Source of the DNA: Chryseobacterium sp. MYb7 | GTDB lineage: Bacteria; Bacteroidota; Bacteroidia; Flavobacteriales; Weeksellaceae | Assembly (NCBI RefSeq): GCF_002979455.1 | Contig: NZ_PCOU01000014.1 | Location: 61,774 to 125,773, forward strand | Direction of reading: 5' to 3' | Length of the DNA stretch: 64,000 bases | Shown: one piece after another, positions 25,014 to 34,421 of the stretch | Numbering within the stretch: the first letter of the stretch is position 1 | Layout: each line of letters starts with the position of its first letter | The notes under the pieces: generated by a model | The model's input: only the letters and a program-made list of their open reading frames with translations | What the model was told of the DNA's origin: nothing | Databases searched by the model: none | Made by a program: the position numbers and the translations under genes

Positions 25014-26573
25014 ATGAATCCAGGAACTATCCTTTTGCTATTTGTTTTCATTTATTTTATTGGTCTTTTGGTGATTTCTTATTTCACCAGCCGGAATTCC
25101 GATAACCAGTCATTTTTTATCGGTAACAAAAAAAGTAAATGGTGGCTCGTTGCATTCGGGATGATAGGAACCAGCTTAAGCGGGGTTACTTTTATTTCCG
25201 TTCCGGGAACGGTAGGAAAGATGACCGGCTCCGAATATATTTACGGAGGTTTTGAGTACTATATGATGGTGATCGGATTCTTCATCGGATACTTTATCGT
25301 TGCTGCAATATTACTTCCACTCTATTATAAGATGAATCTGACTTCTATTTATACCTATCTGGGAAAAAGATTCAATGTAGAAGCGCATAAAATAGGTTCT
25401 ATCTTTTTTATTATTTCAAGAGCAATTGGTGCCACGGCAAGACTATATCTGGTCGTTAACGTTTTACAGATATTCTTACTTGAAGGATTGGGAGTTCCGT
25501 TTTGGGTAACTTCTCTTGTCCTTTTATTAATGGTACTTCTGTATACTTTTGAAGGCGGGGTAAAGACCATTGTTATTACAGATACGCTGCAGACTTCTTT
25601 TATGATTATCAGCCTTGTAGCTTGTATTGTTTATATTTTATCCAACCTGAATTTATCATTTGGGGAAGCTTATACGATTCTGGAACAGAAAAATTATACG
25701 CACTTCATCAATTTTGATCCGAATTCCAAAACCTTTTTCCTGAAAACAATTCTGGGCGGAATTTTCATCACAATTGCTATGACAGGTCTGGATCAGGAAA
25801 TGATGCAGAAAAATATCTCCGTAGATAACCTTAAAAATTCAAAGAAAAACATGCTGACTTTTGCAGGAACACTTCTTATCGTGAACCTTGCCTTCTTATT
25901 TCTGGGAGGATTATTATATCTTTTTGCATTGCAGCACGGCGCAGAATATGGAACTCTAAACGCTGAAACGGTAACGAATATTTTTGGATTTAAAGATTCT
26001 GTGGGAAATATTAAAAATATCATGGGAGACGACCTTTTCCCTGCTTTATCGCTTCAAGGATACTTCCCAATGGCTATTTCCGTTATTTTTATCATCGGAC
26101 TGATCTCTGCATTATTCCCTTCTGCGGATGGTGCTTTAACGGCTGTAACAAGTTCGTATTGTGTAGATTTATTAAACCTTAATGAAGATAAAACCAAAAC
26201 TGAAAAAGAGAAAAAACACCTTCGTATGAAAGTGCATTTGACTTTCACTGTGGTTTTCTTCATCCTGATCATGGTTTTCAAAGCATTGAACGACAAATCT
26301 ATCGTTTATCTGATCATGGAAATTGCAGGATATACTTACGGGCCACTTCTTGGACTGTTTGCTTTTGGAATCTTCACGAAGTTTCAGATTTCAAGAAAAT
26401 ACTCAATCCTTACTGTCACTCTTTTAGCACCGGTATTGACCTATTTAATCAATACAGCGGTTACCACTTATACGGATTATAAAATCGGAGTTGAACTGAT
26501 TGTTCTAAATGGATTGCTAACCTTCATAGGTTTGTGGCTGGTAAAAAACAAACAACATTTAAGAGTAGTTTAA
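25014..26573 (+). CDS. Sodium:solute symporter (SSS family)
   Basis: A 519-residue inner-membrane protein with about 13 hydrophobic segments and the LeuT-like SSS pattern: FFIGNKKSKWWLVAFGMIGTSLSGVTFISVPG near the N-terminus (Na+ site region), YKMNLTSIYTYLGKRF, and the helix-8 block GLISALFPSADGALTAVTSSYCVDL. It uses the sodium gradient to import a solute such as a sugar, sialic acid or amino acid. No catabolic genes adjoin it, so the substrate is unknown. Confidence 0.9.
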   Translation: MNPGTILLLFVFIYFIGLLVISYFTSRNSDNQSFFIGNKKSKWWLVAFGMIGTSLSGVTFISVPGTVGKMTGSEYIYGGFEYYMMVIGFFIGYFIVAAILLPLYYKMNLTSIYTYLGKRFNVEAHKIGSIFFIISRAIGATARLYLVVNVLQIFLLEGLGVPFWVTSLVLLLMVLLYTFEGGVKTIVITDTLQTSFMIISLVACIVYILSNLNLSFGEAYTILEQKNYTHFINFDPNSKTFFLKTILGGIFITIAMTGLDQEMMQKNISVDNLKNSKKNMLTFAGTLLIVNLAFLFLGGLLYLFALQHGAEYGTLNAETVTNIFGFKDSVGNIKNIMGDDLFPALSLQGYFPMAISVIFIIGLISALFPSADGALTAVTSSYCVDLLNLNEDKTKTEKEKKHLRMKVHLTFTVVFFILIMVFKALNDKSIVYLIMEIAGYTYGPLLGLFAFGIFTKFQISRKYSILTVTLLAPVLTYLINTAVTTYTDYKIGVELIVLNGLLTFIGLWLVKNKQHLRVV

Positions 26574-26590
26574 TCTTTACAAAATAAATA

Positions 26591-26626
26591 AAAAGGCTGT
26601 CCTTCATTGAAGACAGCCTTTTTTAT
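26591..26626. terminator. Bidirectional terminator between symporter and metalloprotease genes
   Basis: AAAAGGCTGTC / GACAGCCTTTT stem with further pairing TTCA/TGAA in the loop and T-runs both ways. It closely resembles the terminator at 29133 after the second metalloprotease copy. Confidence 0.85.
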
Positions 26627-26648
26627 TGGGATCAATAAAATGGATTGA

Positions 26649-28880
26649 TTATTCTTTAATCCACTTTACAGTTTTCTCTAAATTCTTAGATTTAACCTTA
26701 ATCAGATAGTCCCCTTTAACCAATTGAGATAAGTCAAAAGTACCTGTTTTGTCATGGTTCAGTTTATTATCAGCCTGAGTGAATACTAATTTTCCACTTA
26801 CATCATAAACTGTAATGTCATACATTTCATTGGTATTAGCAAATTTAATATTCAGAAGCCCTTTACTTGGATTAGGATATACTACGAATACATCTTTATT
26901 TGTTGCTGCTTCACCTACCCCTAATGTTTGGGTAATAGTGAAATTAATAGGGTTAATGTTGTAGAAAACATTCGTTTCGGCAGCCACCATAATTCTTGCC
27001 TGTGTAGTATTTACGTTAGGAATGGTAATGGTTTGAGAACCATCGTTCGGAGTAGAACCCAGAATCAGCGTAGGATATGTAAGTCCTCCATCTGTTGAAA
27101 GGTAAATATTGACCGTAGCAGCATTCACCGGAAATGCAGTGGTATTGGCTACATTCCATGTGATGGTCTGAGTAGAATTACCCGCCCAGCTTACCGCCGT
27201 AGTAGGGGCTGTTACCGTGAACGGCCCTGAGTTTCCATCAACGGTAATGATTGCATCATCATTTGAAACTCCTGCACAACCTGCGTTATTATCTCTTACT
27301 GTCAGTCTGAACTCCATCGTTCTTGCATAAGATGGTAAAATTTCTCCTTTAGATACAGTGTTATTGATAACATCTGTAATTTTCGGGAAGTATCTGTAAG
27401 GAACTGTTACAGGCATAAATGATCTGAATATAGCCGCATTTCCTGTAGGAACATTCCAGTCTCCTTCCGGACCTGCATCATTCTGCTCCCAGCAATAAGT
27501 AAGTGGATTGTTATCAACATCTGTTGCAGAGCCTGTTAACTTAAAAGGTGTTCCCTTTGGGATTGTATAGTCATTTCCTGCATTTACAGTAGGTTTCGTA
27601 TTAGCTACCGCTGTAGTTACTTGACATGTGAGAGATTGAACTTCTGTAGTAATTGATTGAAACGAGTTTGTATGAAAAATAGGAATACTGTTAGAGGCTA
27701 AGTTATTGACACTACCACAAATTCCGGCATAAGCCATAATTGTAATACCACTACCAGGCTCTACGGCATTGGAAGCCTCACGATTTCCTCCTCCACAATA
27801 TTCTGTAGTTGCATTAAAAGTATGCGGAGCCCCAAACTGGTGCCCCATTTCATGGGCTACATAATCAATATCATAAGGATCTCCAACAGGATTAGAAGAG
27901 CCGGTAATTCCATTTGCTTTGTATGAAGAATCACATATACCTGAGCCAGCTAATCCACCTCCTCCTGTGCTAAAAGTATGTCCAATATCATAATTTGCTG
28001 TTCCTATTACGGAGTCAATGACCGTTTGACTTTCATTAATTAATATATCTGCATCATCATTTCCTGTAAAAGGATCATTAGTACTACTTACAAAAATAAT
28101 ATTATTTTCAGTAGGAATAAGTATCAGTCTTACAGCAACCTCTTGTTCATATACTCCATTTACTCTATTTATAGATGTTACAATTGCAGATAAAGTTTGG
28201 GCTACTGTAGGAGTGGCTGTACCTGTTGCTGCTGATGCATATTGATGCGTACAAGCTACAGCTAGTCGAAAAATTCTAATTTGACTTCCTACCCCTGGAA
28301 CTACGGTTTTTTGAGCGTTTTTTTTTCCTAATTTAAAATCCTCACCTTTTGATCCACAACCTCTTTGCTTTTTATCAATTAAATCACCTTTTTTGTAAAT
28401 TATATAATTTCCAACATCATTTTTTGCATAAGGATCAATATAAGCGTCTCCTGATGTTATTGATTTTATTTGTGCATGAAAACCCAATTCTGTAAAATCC
28501 AGTTTTAGGGTAGCATAAGGATCATCAATCCCCTGGCCTGTAAAGGTAACAATCTGAGGAAACTTACTTGCTAATCCCGGAGCCATTACTGAAGATTTCC
28601 AGATTCTAAATTTAGCTTTTGTTCCGTCAGACATGGGTAAGACAATAATTGGAGCATTATCTTTATGTTCATTATCTCTCAATTCCGGAACTGAAGCAAA
28701 ATAGCTTTTCATTCCAGCTACATCCAATTTGTAGGTAAGAAATTTTTCGGGTTGTACCGTTCTGTCTTTAGATTCCGCTTTAATTGTTCGTTCATTGATT
28801 TCAGTAAAGAAATCCTGGGCTTTCCCCAGAGAAATTGATAAAATCAATATCCCCAAATAAAATAGTTTTTCAATTTTCAT
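26649..28880 (-). CDS. T9SS-exported reprolysin-like zinc metallopeptidase (copy 1)
   Basis: A 743-residue secreted protease. A Sec signal lies at residues 1-21, followed by a propeptide-like region (about 22-185) and a metzincin domain with HEMGHQFGAPH near residues 338-348 and Met-turn IMAYAGICG. Fibronectin/Ig-like beta regions follow (TITWNVANT...), then a C-terminal type A sorting domain (VVYPNPSKG ... LIKVKSKNLEKTVKWIKE) that directs type IX secretion across the outer membrane. It is adjacent to a paralogue at 29198, and the last 270 or so residues of the two are almost identical while the front halves differ. Probably degrades external proteins. Confidence 0.92.
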   Translation of the reverse strand: MKIEKLFYLGILILSISLGKAQDFFTEINERTIKAESKDRTVQPEKFLTYKLDVAGMKSYFASVPELRDNEHKDNAPIIVLPMSDGTKAKFRIWKSSVMAPGLASKFPQIVTFTGQGIDDPYATLKLDFTELGFHAQIKSITSGDAYIDPYAKNDVGNYIIYKKGDLIDKKQRGCGSKGEDFKLGKKNAQKTVVPGVGSQIRIFRLAVACTHQYASAATGTATPTVAQTLSAIVTSINRVNGVYEQEVAVRLILIPTENNIIFVSSTNDPFTGNDDADILINESQTVIDSVIGTANYDIGHTFSTGGGGLAGSGICDSSYKANGITGSSNPVGDPYDIDYVAHEMGHQFGAPHTFNATTEYCGGGNREASNAVEPGSGITIMAYAGICGSVNNLASNSIPIFHTNSFQSITTEVQSLTCQVTTAVANTKPTVNAGNDYTIPKGTPFKLTGSATDVDNNPLTYCWEQNDAGPEGDWNVPTGNAAIFRSFMPVTVPYRYFPKITDVINNTVSKGEILPSYARTMEFRLTVRDNNAGCAGVSNDDAIITVDGNSGPFTVTAPTTAVSWAGNSTQTITWNVANTTAFPVNAATVNIYLSTDGGLTYPTLILGSTPNDGSQTITIPNVNTTQARIMVAAETNVFYNINPINFTITQTLGVGEAATNKDVFVVYPNPSKGLLNIKFANTNEMYDITVYDVSGKLVFTQADNKLNHDKTGTFDLSQLVKGDYLIKVKSKNLEKTVKWIKE

Positions 28881-29060
28881 ATTATGATAATTTAAGTGTT
28901 TTAAAGATAAAAAATAAAAAGACTAACACTGTGAATAACAACAGATTACAAACAAAAAACCATAATTAACATAAAAACAAAAGTAAATACTATTATTGAT
29001 AGAATAATAACCTTAAAATTCACGATAACAATTAAAATTGTTTGTAATTTTATTTTTCTA

Positions 29061-29107
29061 TGGAGCCCAATATAAGCCAGATAATTTAGGCTGCTCCAAG
29101 TAATATT
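29061..29107. repeat. Dispersed hairpin repeat (copy 1)
   Basis: Nested inverted repeats TGGAGC / GCTCCA and AGCC / GGCT. The 33-nt part 29075-29107 recurs with three mismatches at 63968-64000, the right edge of the window. The rest of this 317-nt spacer is AT-rich and holds no gene. Confidence 0.6.
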
Positions 29108-29132
29108 GAGTTTTTCACATTATTATTCCAAT

Positions 29133-29168
29133 AAAAAAGGCTATCCTCCATTGAGGACAACCTTTTTT
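29133..29168 (-). terminator. Terminator after metalloprotease copy 2
   Basis: AAAAAGG...TCCTC / GAGGA...CCTTTTT hairpin, homologous to the terminator at 26591, as if duplicated with the gene. Confidence 0.7.
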
Positions 29169-29197
29169 ATTGTGACGAATTGATTTGATTGAATTGA

Positions 29198-31432
29198 TTA
29201 TTCTTTAATCCATTTTACAGTTTTCTCTAAGTTTTTAGATTTAACCTTAATCAGATAGTCCCCTTTAATCAATTGAGATAAGTCAAAAGTACCTGTTTTG
29301 TCATGGTTCAGTTTATTATCAGCCTGAGTGAATACTAATTTTCCACTTACATCATAAACTGTAATGTCATACATTTCATTGGTATTAGCAAATTTAATAT
29401 TCAGAAGCCCTTTACTTGGATTAGGATATACTACGAATACATCTTTATTTGTTGCTGCTTCACCTACCCCTAATGTTTGGGTAATGGTGAAATTGATAGG
29501 GTTAATGTTGTAGAAAACATTCGTTTCTGCAGCCACCATAATTCTTGCCTGTGTAGTATTTACGTTAGGAATGGTAATTGTTTCAGAACCATCGTTCGGA
29601 GTAGAACCCAAAATCAGCGTAGGATATGTAAGTCCTCCATCTGTTGAAAGGTAAATATTGACCGTAGCAGCATTCACCGGAAATGCAGTGGTATTGGCTA
29701 CATTCCATGTGATGGTCTGAGTAGAATTACCCGCCCAGCTTACCGCCGTAGTAGGTGCTGTTACAGTGAACGGCCCTGAGTTTCCATCAACGGTAATGAT
29801 TGCATCATCATTTGAAACTCCTGCACAACCTGCGTTATTATCTCTTACCGTCAGTCTGAACTCCATCGTTCTTGCATAAGATGGTAAAATTTCTCCTTTA
29901 GATACAGTGTTATTGATAACATCTGTAATTTTCGGGAAGTATCTGTAAGGAACTGTTACAGGCATAAACGATCTGAATATAGCCGCATTTCCTGTAGGAA
30001 CATTCCAGTCACTTGCCGGGCCTGCATCATTCTGTTCCCAGCAGTAAGTAAGTGGATTGTTATCTATATCTGAGGCAGATCCTTCTAATCTGAAAGGTGT
30101 ACTCTTAGGAATTGTATAATCACCTCCCGCATTTACAGTAGGCGCAAAATTGTTGGAAGGAATAGTCACCTGACATGTTGTTGATTGAACTTTCGTCGTA
30201 ATAGACTGATATGATTTGGTATGGAAGATAGCAATACTGTTGGCGGCAAGGTTATTGACACTACCACAAATTCCGGCATAAGCCATAATTGTAATACCAC
30301 TTCCCGGTTCTACAGCATTGGCTGCACTACGGTTCCCATTACAACTTCCTGTAGTTGCGTTAAAAGTATGCGGACCTCCAAACTGATGTCCTACTTCATG
30401 AGCTACATAATCAATATCGTAAGGATCCCCTACAGGATTACCTGAACCTGTTATTCCTCTTCCTTTATTTGAATTATTACAAATTACTCCTAATCCTGCT
30501 AATCCACCACCTCCGGTACTGAAGGTATGTCCGATGTCATAATTGGCATTTCCTATCAATAAGTCAATCTGAGTCTGGCTTTCATTAATCAGTGTATTGG
30601 CGTTATTATTTCCAAGAAACGGATCTGAAGTAGCATTGGTAAATACTACATTTACTTCGTTATCCACTAATACTAATCTTGACGCTACTTCCTGCTCATA
30701 CACTCCGTTTACTCTGTTTACAGAAGTTACAATAGCTGAAAGTGTCTGTGCAACAGTAGGAGTAGCTGTACCCGTTGCTGCTACTGCATATTCTCCTGTA
30801 CACGCAACAGCAAGCCTGAAAACTCTAATTTGAGTTCCTACGCTTGGAGCTGTGGTTTTTTGAGCGTTTTTTTTTCCAAGTGGAGTGTCGTCCTCATCTT
30901 TTACTCCACAAGACCTAGGGTTTTTATCAATTAAATCGCTTTTCTTGTAAATAATATAATTATTAACATCCAGTTTTGCATAAGGATCAATATAGGTATC
31001 ACCTGCTACAACAGATTTAATCTGAGCATGGAATCCCAGCTCTGTAAAATCAAGCTTTATGGTAGCGTATTTATCATCAATACCTTGTCCTGTAAAGGTA
31101 ACGATCTGAGGAAACTGACTGGCTAATCCCGGAGCCATCACAGAAGATTTCCAGATTCTGAATTTTGCTTTCGTACCATCAGGCATTGGCAAAACAATAA
31201 TCGGAGCGTTATCTTTACGATCACTGTCTTTCAATTCCGGAACGGAATTAAAATAACTCTTCATTCCAGCCACATCCAATGTATAAGTCATTGACTTTTC
31301 CGGTTGTACTGTCCTGTTTTTAGGATCTGCTTTAATGGACCTCTCACTGATTACCGTAAAAAAGTCCTGGGCTTTCCCGGAGGAAATGGATATTACAAAT
31401 ATCCCCAAGTAAAATAATTGTTTAATTTTCAT
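29198..31432 (-). CDS. T9SS-exported reprolysin-like zinc metallopeptidase (copy 2)
   Basis: A 744-residue tandem paralogue with the same layout: Sec signal, propeptide-like region, metzincin catalytic motif HEVGHQFGGPH near residue 340, Met-turn IMAYAGICG, beta domains and a C-terminal type A sorting domain. The first 450 or so residues differ at many positions from copy 1, whereas from the WNVPTGNAAIF block onward only two amino-acid differences are seen (Gln/Glu and Val/Ile). This mosaic suggests gene conversion. The pair may widen substrate range while sharing the secretion tail. A candidate minus-strand -7 box TATATTTG is at 31511-31518. Confidence 0.92.
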   Translation of the reverse strand: MKIKQLFYLGIFVISISSGKAQDFFTVISERSIKADPKNRTVQPEKSMTYTLDVAGMKSYFNSVPELKDSDRKDNAPIIVLPMPDGTKAKFRIWKSSVMAPGLASQFPQIVTFTGQGIDDKYATIKLDFTELGFHAQIKSVVAGDTYIDPYAKLDVNNYIIYKKSDLIDKNPRSCGVKDEDDTPLGKKNAQKTTAPSVGTQIRVFRLAVACTGEYAVAATGTATPTVAQTLSAIVTSVNRVNGVYEQEVASRLVLVDNEVNVVFTNATSDPFLGNNNANTLINESQTQIDLLIGNANYDIGHTFSTGGGGLAGLGVICNNSNKGRGITGSGNPVGDPYDIDYVAHEVGHQFGGPHTFNATTGSCNGNRSAANAVEPGSGITIMAYAGICGSVNNLAANSIAIFHTKSYQSITTKVQSTTCQVTIPSNNFAPTVNAGGDYTIPKSTPFRLEGSASDIDNNPLTYCWEQNDAGPASDWNVPTGNAAIFRSFMPVTVPYRYFPKITDVINNTVSKGEILPSYARTMEFRLTVRDNNAGCAGVSNDDAIITVDGNSGPFTVTAPTTAVSWAGNSTQTITWNVANTTAFPVNAATVNIYLSTDGGLTYPTLILGSTPNDGSETITIPNVNTTQARIMVAAETNVFYNINPINFTITQTLGVGEAATNKDVFVVYPNPSKGLLNIKFANTNEMYDITVYDVSGKLVFTQADNKLNHDKTGTFDLSQLIKGDYLIKVKSKNLEKTVKWIKE

Positions 31433-31439
31433 ATATAAT

Positions 31440-31697
31440 GGTATGTAATTTTTATTAATTCAAACAATAAGACCATAAACTAAAGAATAATTAGTTAAAG
31501 GTTAATAATTCAAATATAATAGAATTATAAAATTAGTTAAATTAATTCAATTATCACATATCAGAATTAAAAAAAAAGTCCACATTTATTTACAAAAAAT
31601 CAACGATCCGGCTTAGACAAAGCATTCCACTCAACAAATATTTTTCTTATTCTTATTTTCCGTAAAATAACTGATTTTATAGACTTTTCGTTTTGAT
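31440..31697. other. AT-rich intergenic region between divergent genes
   Basis: About 260 nt between the metalloprotease copy 2 start and the next plus-strand gene. It holds a candidate minus-strand -7 element (31511-31518) but no ORF or strong repeat. Confidence 0.45.
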
Positions 31698-31705
31698 TAT
31701 CTTTG
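31698..31705 (+). promoter_or_regulatory. -7 element TATCTTTG
   Basis: TAnnTTTG match 62 nt upstream of the chosen ATG at 31768. It also shows that the in-frame TTG at 31693 is not a start codon. Confidence 0.5.
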
Positions 31706-31767
31706 GCATGAAAAATATCAACATCATTCCAAAATTTATCAAAACAAAAAACAGAAACTTAAAAACT

Positions 31768-32286
31768 ATGAAAAAACTAATCTCAATTCTCCTGTTTTCA
31801 TTAACATTTGGATTCATGAGTGCTCAGGAAAATTTTGAAGTCTCAACATTACGAATCGGACCGTTTAAAGTTTTCATGCCCAAAGTTGAGGCTGAAAAGA
31901 TAGCCGGAACAAAACTGATAAACTCTGGCGGAGAAAAGAAGAATCTGGTAAAATATAATGGAGAAACCATTCAGATTGATCTTTTTGATAATTATATTAA
32001 TGAAGCCAATCCAAGCGTTCCTTCCATTACCTATATGACCACTTCGAGTAAAAAATTTAAGACCAAAAGCGGAATCGGGGTGGGAAGTACAAGAGATGAT
32101 CTGATCAATGCCTATAGAAATTATGCTAACTTCAGTGTACGTCCGGACTGGGATTCTAATGGCAAACCAATTAAAGATACCGGTTATTTTAATCTTGAAG
32201 ACAGCCAGGCAGGAACGTTGTTAAGTTTTAAATTTGTTAATAATATTGTGACAGAAATTTCCGTTTACCTGAATGAAGGCTGTTAA
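31768..32286 (+). CDS. Hypothetical exported protein
   Basis: A 172-residue protein. The ATG at 31768 gives a textbook Sec signal (MKKLISILLFSLTFGFMSAQ); the ATG at 31708 would add 20 polar residues before it and is less likely. The mature domain repeats the idea of a stability or threshold reading (IGPFKVFMPKVEAEKIAGTKL, GIGVGSTRDDLINAYRNY, LSFKFVNNIVTEISVYLNEGC), a pattern seen in small periplasmic proteins of this phylum, but no family is recognised. Monocistronic with promoter box and terminator. Confidence 0.75.
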   Translation: MKKLISILLFSLTFGFMSAQENFEVSTLRIGPFKVFMPKVEAEKIAGTKLINSGGEKKNLVKYNGETIQIDLFDNYINEANPSVPSITYMTTSSKKFKTKSGIGVGSTRDDLINAYRNYANFSVRPDWDSNGKPIKDTGYFNLEDSQAGTLLSFKFVNNIVTEISVYLNEGC

Positions 32287-32311
32287 AAGCGGGAAAATAT
32301 TCAAATTAATC

Positions 32312-32340
32312 AAAATCCGGGTTTTTACATCCGGATTTTT
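32312..32340 (+). terminator. Terminator after the exported hypothetical gene
   Basis: AAAATCCGG / CCGGATTTT hairpin with T-run. Confidence 0.8.
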
Positions 32341-32396
32341 GCATTTCCATAAGCCGGTAAAAAATTGTAAATTCGCATGCAAATAAATCAGATATA

Positions 32397-33248
32397 ATGA
32401 GTAAAAGTATTGAAGAGTTAAAAACTCTTACTACGCAGATCAGAAGAGACATTTTAAGAATGGTTCATGCTGTAAATTCAGGACACCCGGGTGGCAGCTT
32501 AGGTTGTACAGAGTTCTTCACAGCCCTTTACGGAAAGGTAATGAACTATAAACTTCCTTTTACAATGGAAGGCAAAAATGAGGATCATTTTTATCTATCA
32601 AACGGACACATTTCTCCGGTATTCTACTCTACTTTAGCAAGATTCGGTTTCTTCCCGGTAGAAGAACTGAGTACTTTCAGAAAATTAGATTCAAGATTAC
32701 AGGGGCACCCAACTACTCATGAAGGTCTTCCGGGGATCAGAATTGCTTCAGGTTCTCTAGGACAGGGGCTTTCTGTAGCACTTGGAGTGGCTCAAGGTAA
32801 AAAATTAGATGGTGATCAGTCTCTTGTTTACTCTCTTCACGGAGATGGTGAGCTTCAGGAAGGTCAGATCTGGGAAGCATTGATGTATGCTTCTGCTAAA
32901 AAGGTAGATAATATCATTTCTACTATTGATTATAACGGACGTCAGATTGACGGAGATACAGATGATGTATTAAGTTTAGGAAATCTTCACGCCAAATTAG
33001 AGGCATTCGGATGGATTGTTTTGGAAGAAAAGAACGGTAATGATCTTGAAGCTGTTATTGCAATCCTTGAGAAAGCAAAAACAGAAACAGGAAAAGGGAA
33101 ACCGGTAGCAATTCTTCTTCACACCGAAATGGGTTACGGGGTAGATTATATGATGGGATCTCATGCTTGGCATGGTAAAGCTCCTAATGATGAGCAGTTG
33201 GAAACAGCATTCAAGCAATTATACCTAGAAGCTCCGGCTGATTACTAA
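32397..33248 (+). CDS. Transketolase, N-terminal (thiamine-binding) subunit
   Basis: A 283-residue half-transketolase. It has the first part of the enzyme: VNSGHPGGSLG, LSNGHISPV, GSLGQGLSVALG and the thiamine diphosphate motif GDGELQEGQIWEALMYASAKKVDN (GDG...N). With the C-terminal subunit encoded 30 nt downstream it transfers two-carbon units in the pentose phosphate pathway. The split form is a known variant in several phyla. A one-mismatch -7 box (TAAATTCG, 32368-32375) lies upstream. Confidence 0.94.
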   Translation: MSKSIEELKTLTTQIRRDILRMVHAVNSGHPGGSLGCTEFFTALYGKVMNYKLPFTMEGKNEDHFYLSNGHISPVFYSTLARFGFFPVEELSTFRKLDSRLQGHPTTHEGLPGIRIASGSLGQGLSVALGVAQGKKLDGDQSLVYSLHGDGELQEGQIWEALMYASAKKVDNIISTIDYNGRQIDGDTDDVLSLGNLHAKLEAFGWIVLEEKNGNDLEAVIAILEKAKTETGKGKPVAILLHTEMGYGVDYMMGSHAWHGKAPNDEQLETAFKQLYLEAPADY

Positions 33249-33278
33249 TATCTTAACATCTCGATTAATACAATAAAA

Positions 33279-34223
33279 ATGAAATATACATATACAGAAA
33301 AAAAGGACACTCGTTCAGGATTCGGAGCAGGATTAGCAGAACTGGCGGACAAAAACCCTAATGTAGTAGCACTTTGTGCAGACCTTATCGGTTCTTTGAA
33401 AATGGAGAAATTCATTGAAAAAGCACCGGAAAGATTTTTTCAGATAGGTATTGCAGAAGCGAACATGATGGGAATTGCTGCTGGTCTTAGCATTACAGGA
33501 AAAATTCCTTTCACAGGAACTTTCGCTAACTTCTCTACTTCAAGAGTATATGATCAGATTCGTCAGTCTATCGCTTATTCTAACAAAAATGTGAAAATCT
33601 GTGCATCTCACGCAGGTCTTACGTTAGGAGAAGATGGGGCAACTCACCAGGTTCTTGAAGATATCGGTATGATGAAAATGCTTCCTGGAATGACAGTGAT
33701 CAATACTTGTGACTACAACCAGACCAAAGCTGCTACATTAGCCATTGCAGATTTTGAAGGTCCTGTATATTTAAGATTCGGAAGACCGGTAGTTCCTGTA
33801 TTCATTCCGGAAGATATGCCTTTCGAAATCGGAAAAGGAATTTTACTTCAGGAAGGTACTGATGTAACGATTGTGGCAACAGGACACCTTGTATGGGAAT
33901 CTCTTGTAGCTGCTGATGAGCTTGAGAAAGAAGGTATTTCTTGTGAGGTTATCAACATCCACACGATCAAGCCTCTTGATGAAGAAATCATTTTAAAATC
34001 TGTTGAAAAAACAGGTAAGATTGTAACTGCTGAGGAGCATAACTACCTTGGAGGTTTAGGAGAATCTGTTGCAGGTATGCTTGCTAGAAAAAGACCTACA
34101 AAACAGGAATTTGTAGCAGTAAATGATACTTTCGGAGAGTCTGCAACACCAGCAGAGCTTATGAAAAAGTACAAAATTGATTCTGCTGCAGTAAAAGAAG
34201 CTGTAAAAAGAATTTTAGCTTAA
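33279..34223 (+). CDS. Transketolase, C-terminal subunit
   Basis: A 314-residue partner of the preceding gene. It shows RSGFGAGLAELADKNPNVVALCADL, the catalytic pyrimidine-domain block RFFQIGIAEANMMGIAAGLSITGKIPF (with the Glu that activates thiamine diphosphate), HAGLTLGEDGATHQ, and the C-terminal domain TAEEHNYLGGLGESVA. The 30-nt gap to the N-terminal subunit indicates one operon and a heteromeric enzyme. The strong terminator at 34245 ends the unit. Confidence 0.94.
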   Translation: MKYTYTEKKDTRSGFGAGLAELADKNPNVVALCADLIGSLKMEKFIEKAPERFFQIGIAEANMMGIAAGLSITGKIPFTGTFANFSTSRVYDQIRQSIAYSNKNVKICASHAGLTLGEDGATHQVLEDIGMMKMLPGMTVINTCDYNQTKAATLAIADFEGPVYLRFGRPVVPVFIPEDMPFEIGKGILLQEGTDVTIVATGHLVWESLVAADELEKEGISCEVINIHTIKPLDEEIILKSVEKTGKIVTAEEHNYLGGLGESVAGMLARKRPTKQEFVAVNDTFGESATPAELMKKYKIDSAAVKEAVKRILA

Positions 34224-34244
34224 TATAAGCTATTTTACATAGAT

Positions 34245-34284
34245 AAAACTCGGCGGTTTCTTCGAAACCGCCGAGTTTTTTTTA
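34245..34284 (+). terminator. Very strong terminator after the transketolase operon
   Basis: Perfect 16-bp stem AAAACTCGGCGGTTTC / GAAACCGCCGAGTTTT with a 3-nt loop, followed by T8. Confidence 0.92.
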
Positions 34285-34318
34285 TTGAGTAGTAAAAGTT
34301 GATTATTTGCTGCGTATA

Positions 34319-34372
34319 AACCACCCTGTCAAAAATTCTTTGAATTTCTGCCACCCTCCAGAAGAGGGAAAT
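34319..34372. repeat. Candidate dispersed intergenic repeat
   Basis: Contains CCACCCTGTCAAAAATTC, a GAATTT mirror, then CCACCCTCCAGAAGAGGG, giving two direct CCACCCT starts and two small hairpins (AAATTC/GAATTT and CCCTC/GAGGG). It is non-coding and looks like the short intergenic repeats of this genus, although only one copy lies in the window. Confidence 0.3.
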
Positions 34373-34421
34373 GGTTATACCTCAATTCTTCATCGTATTA
34401 GTTTTTACCCTTTATTATTTA

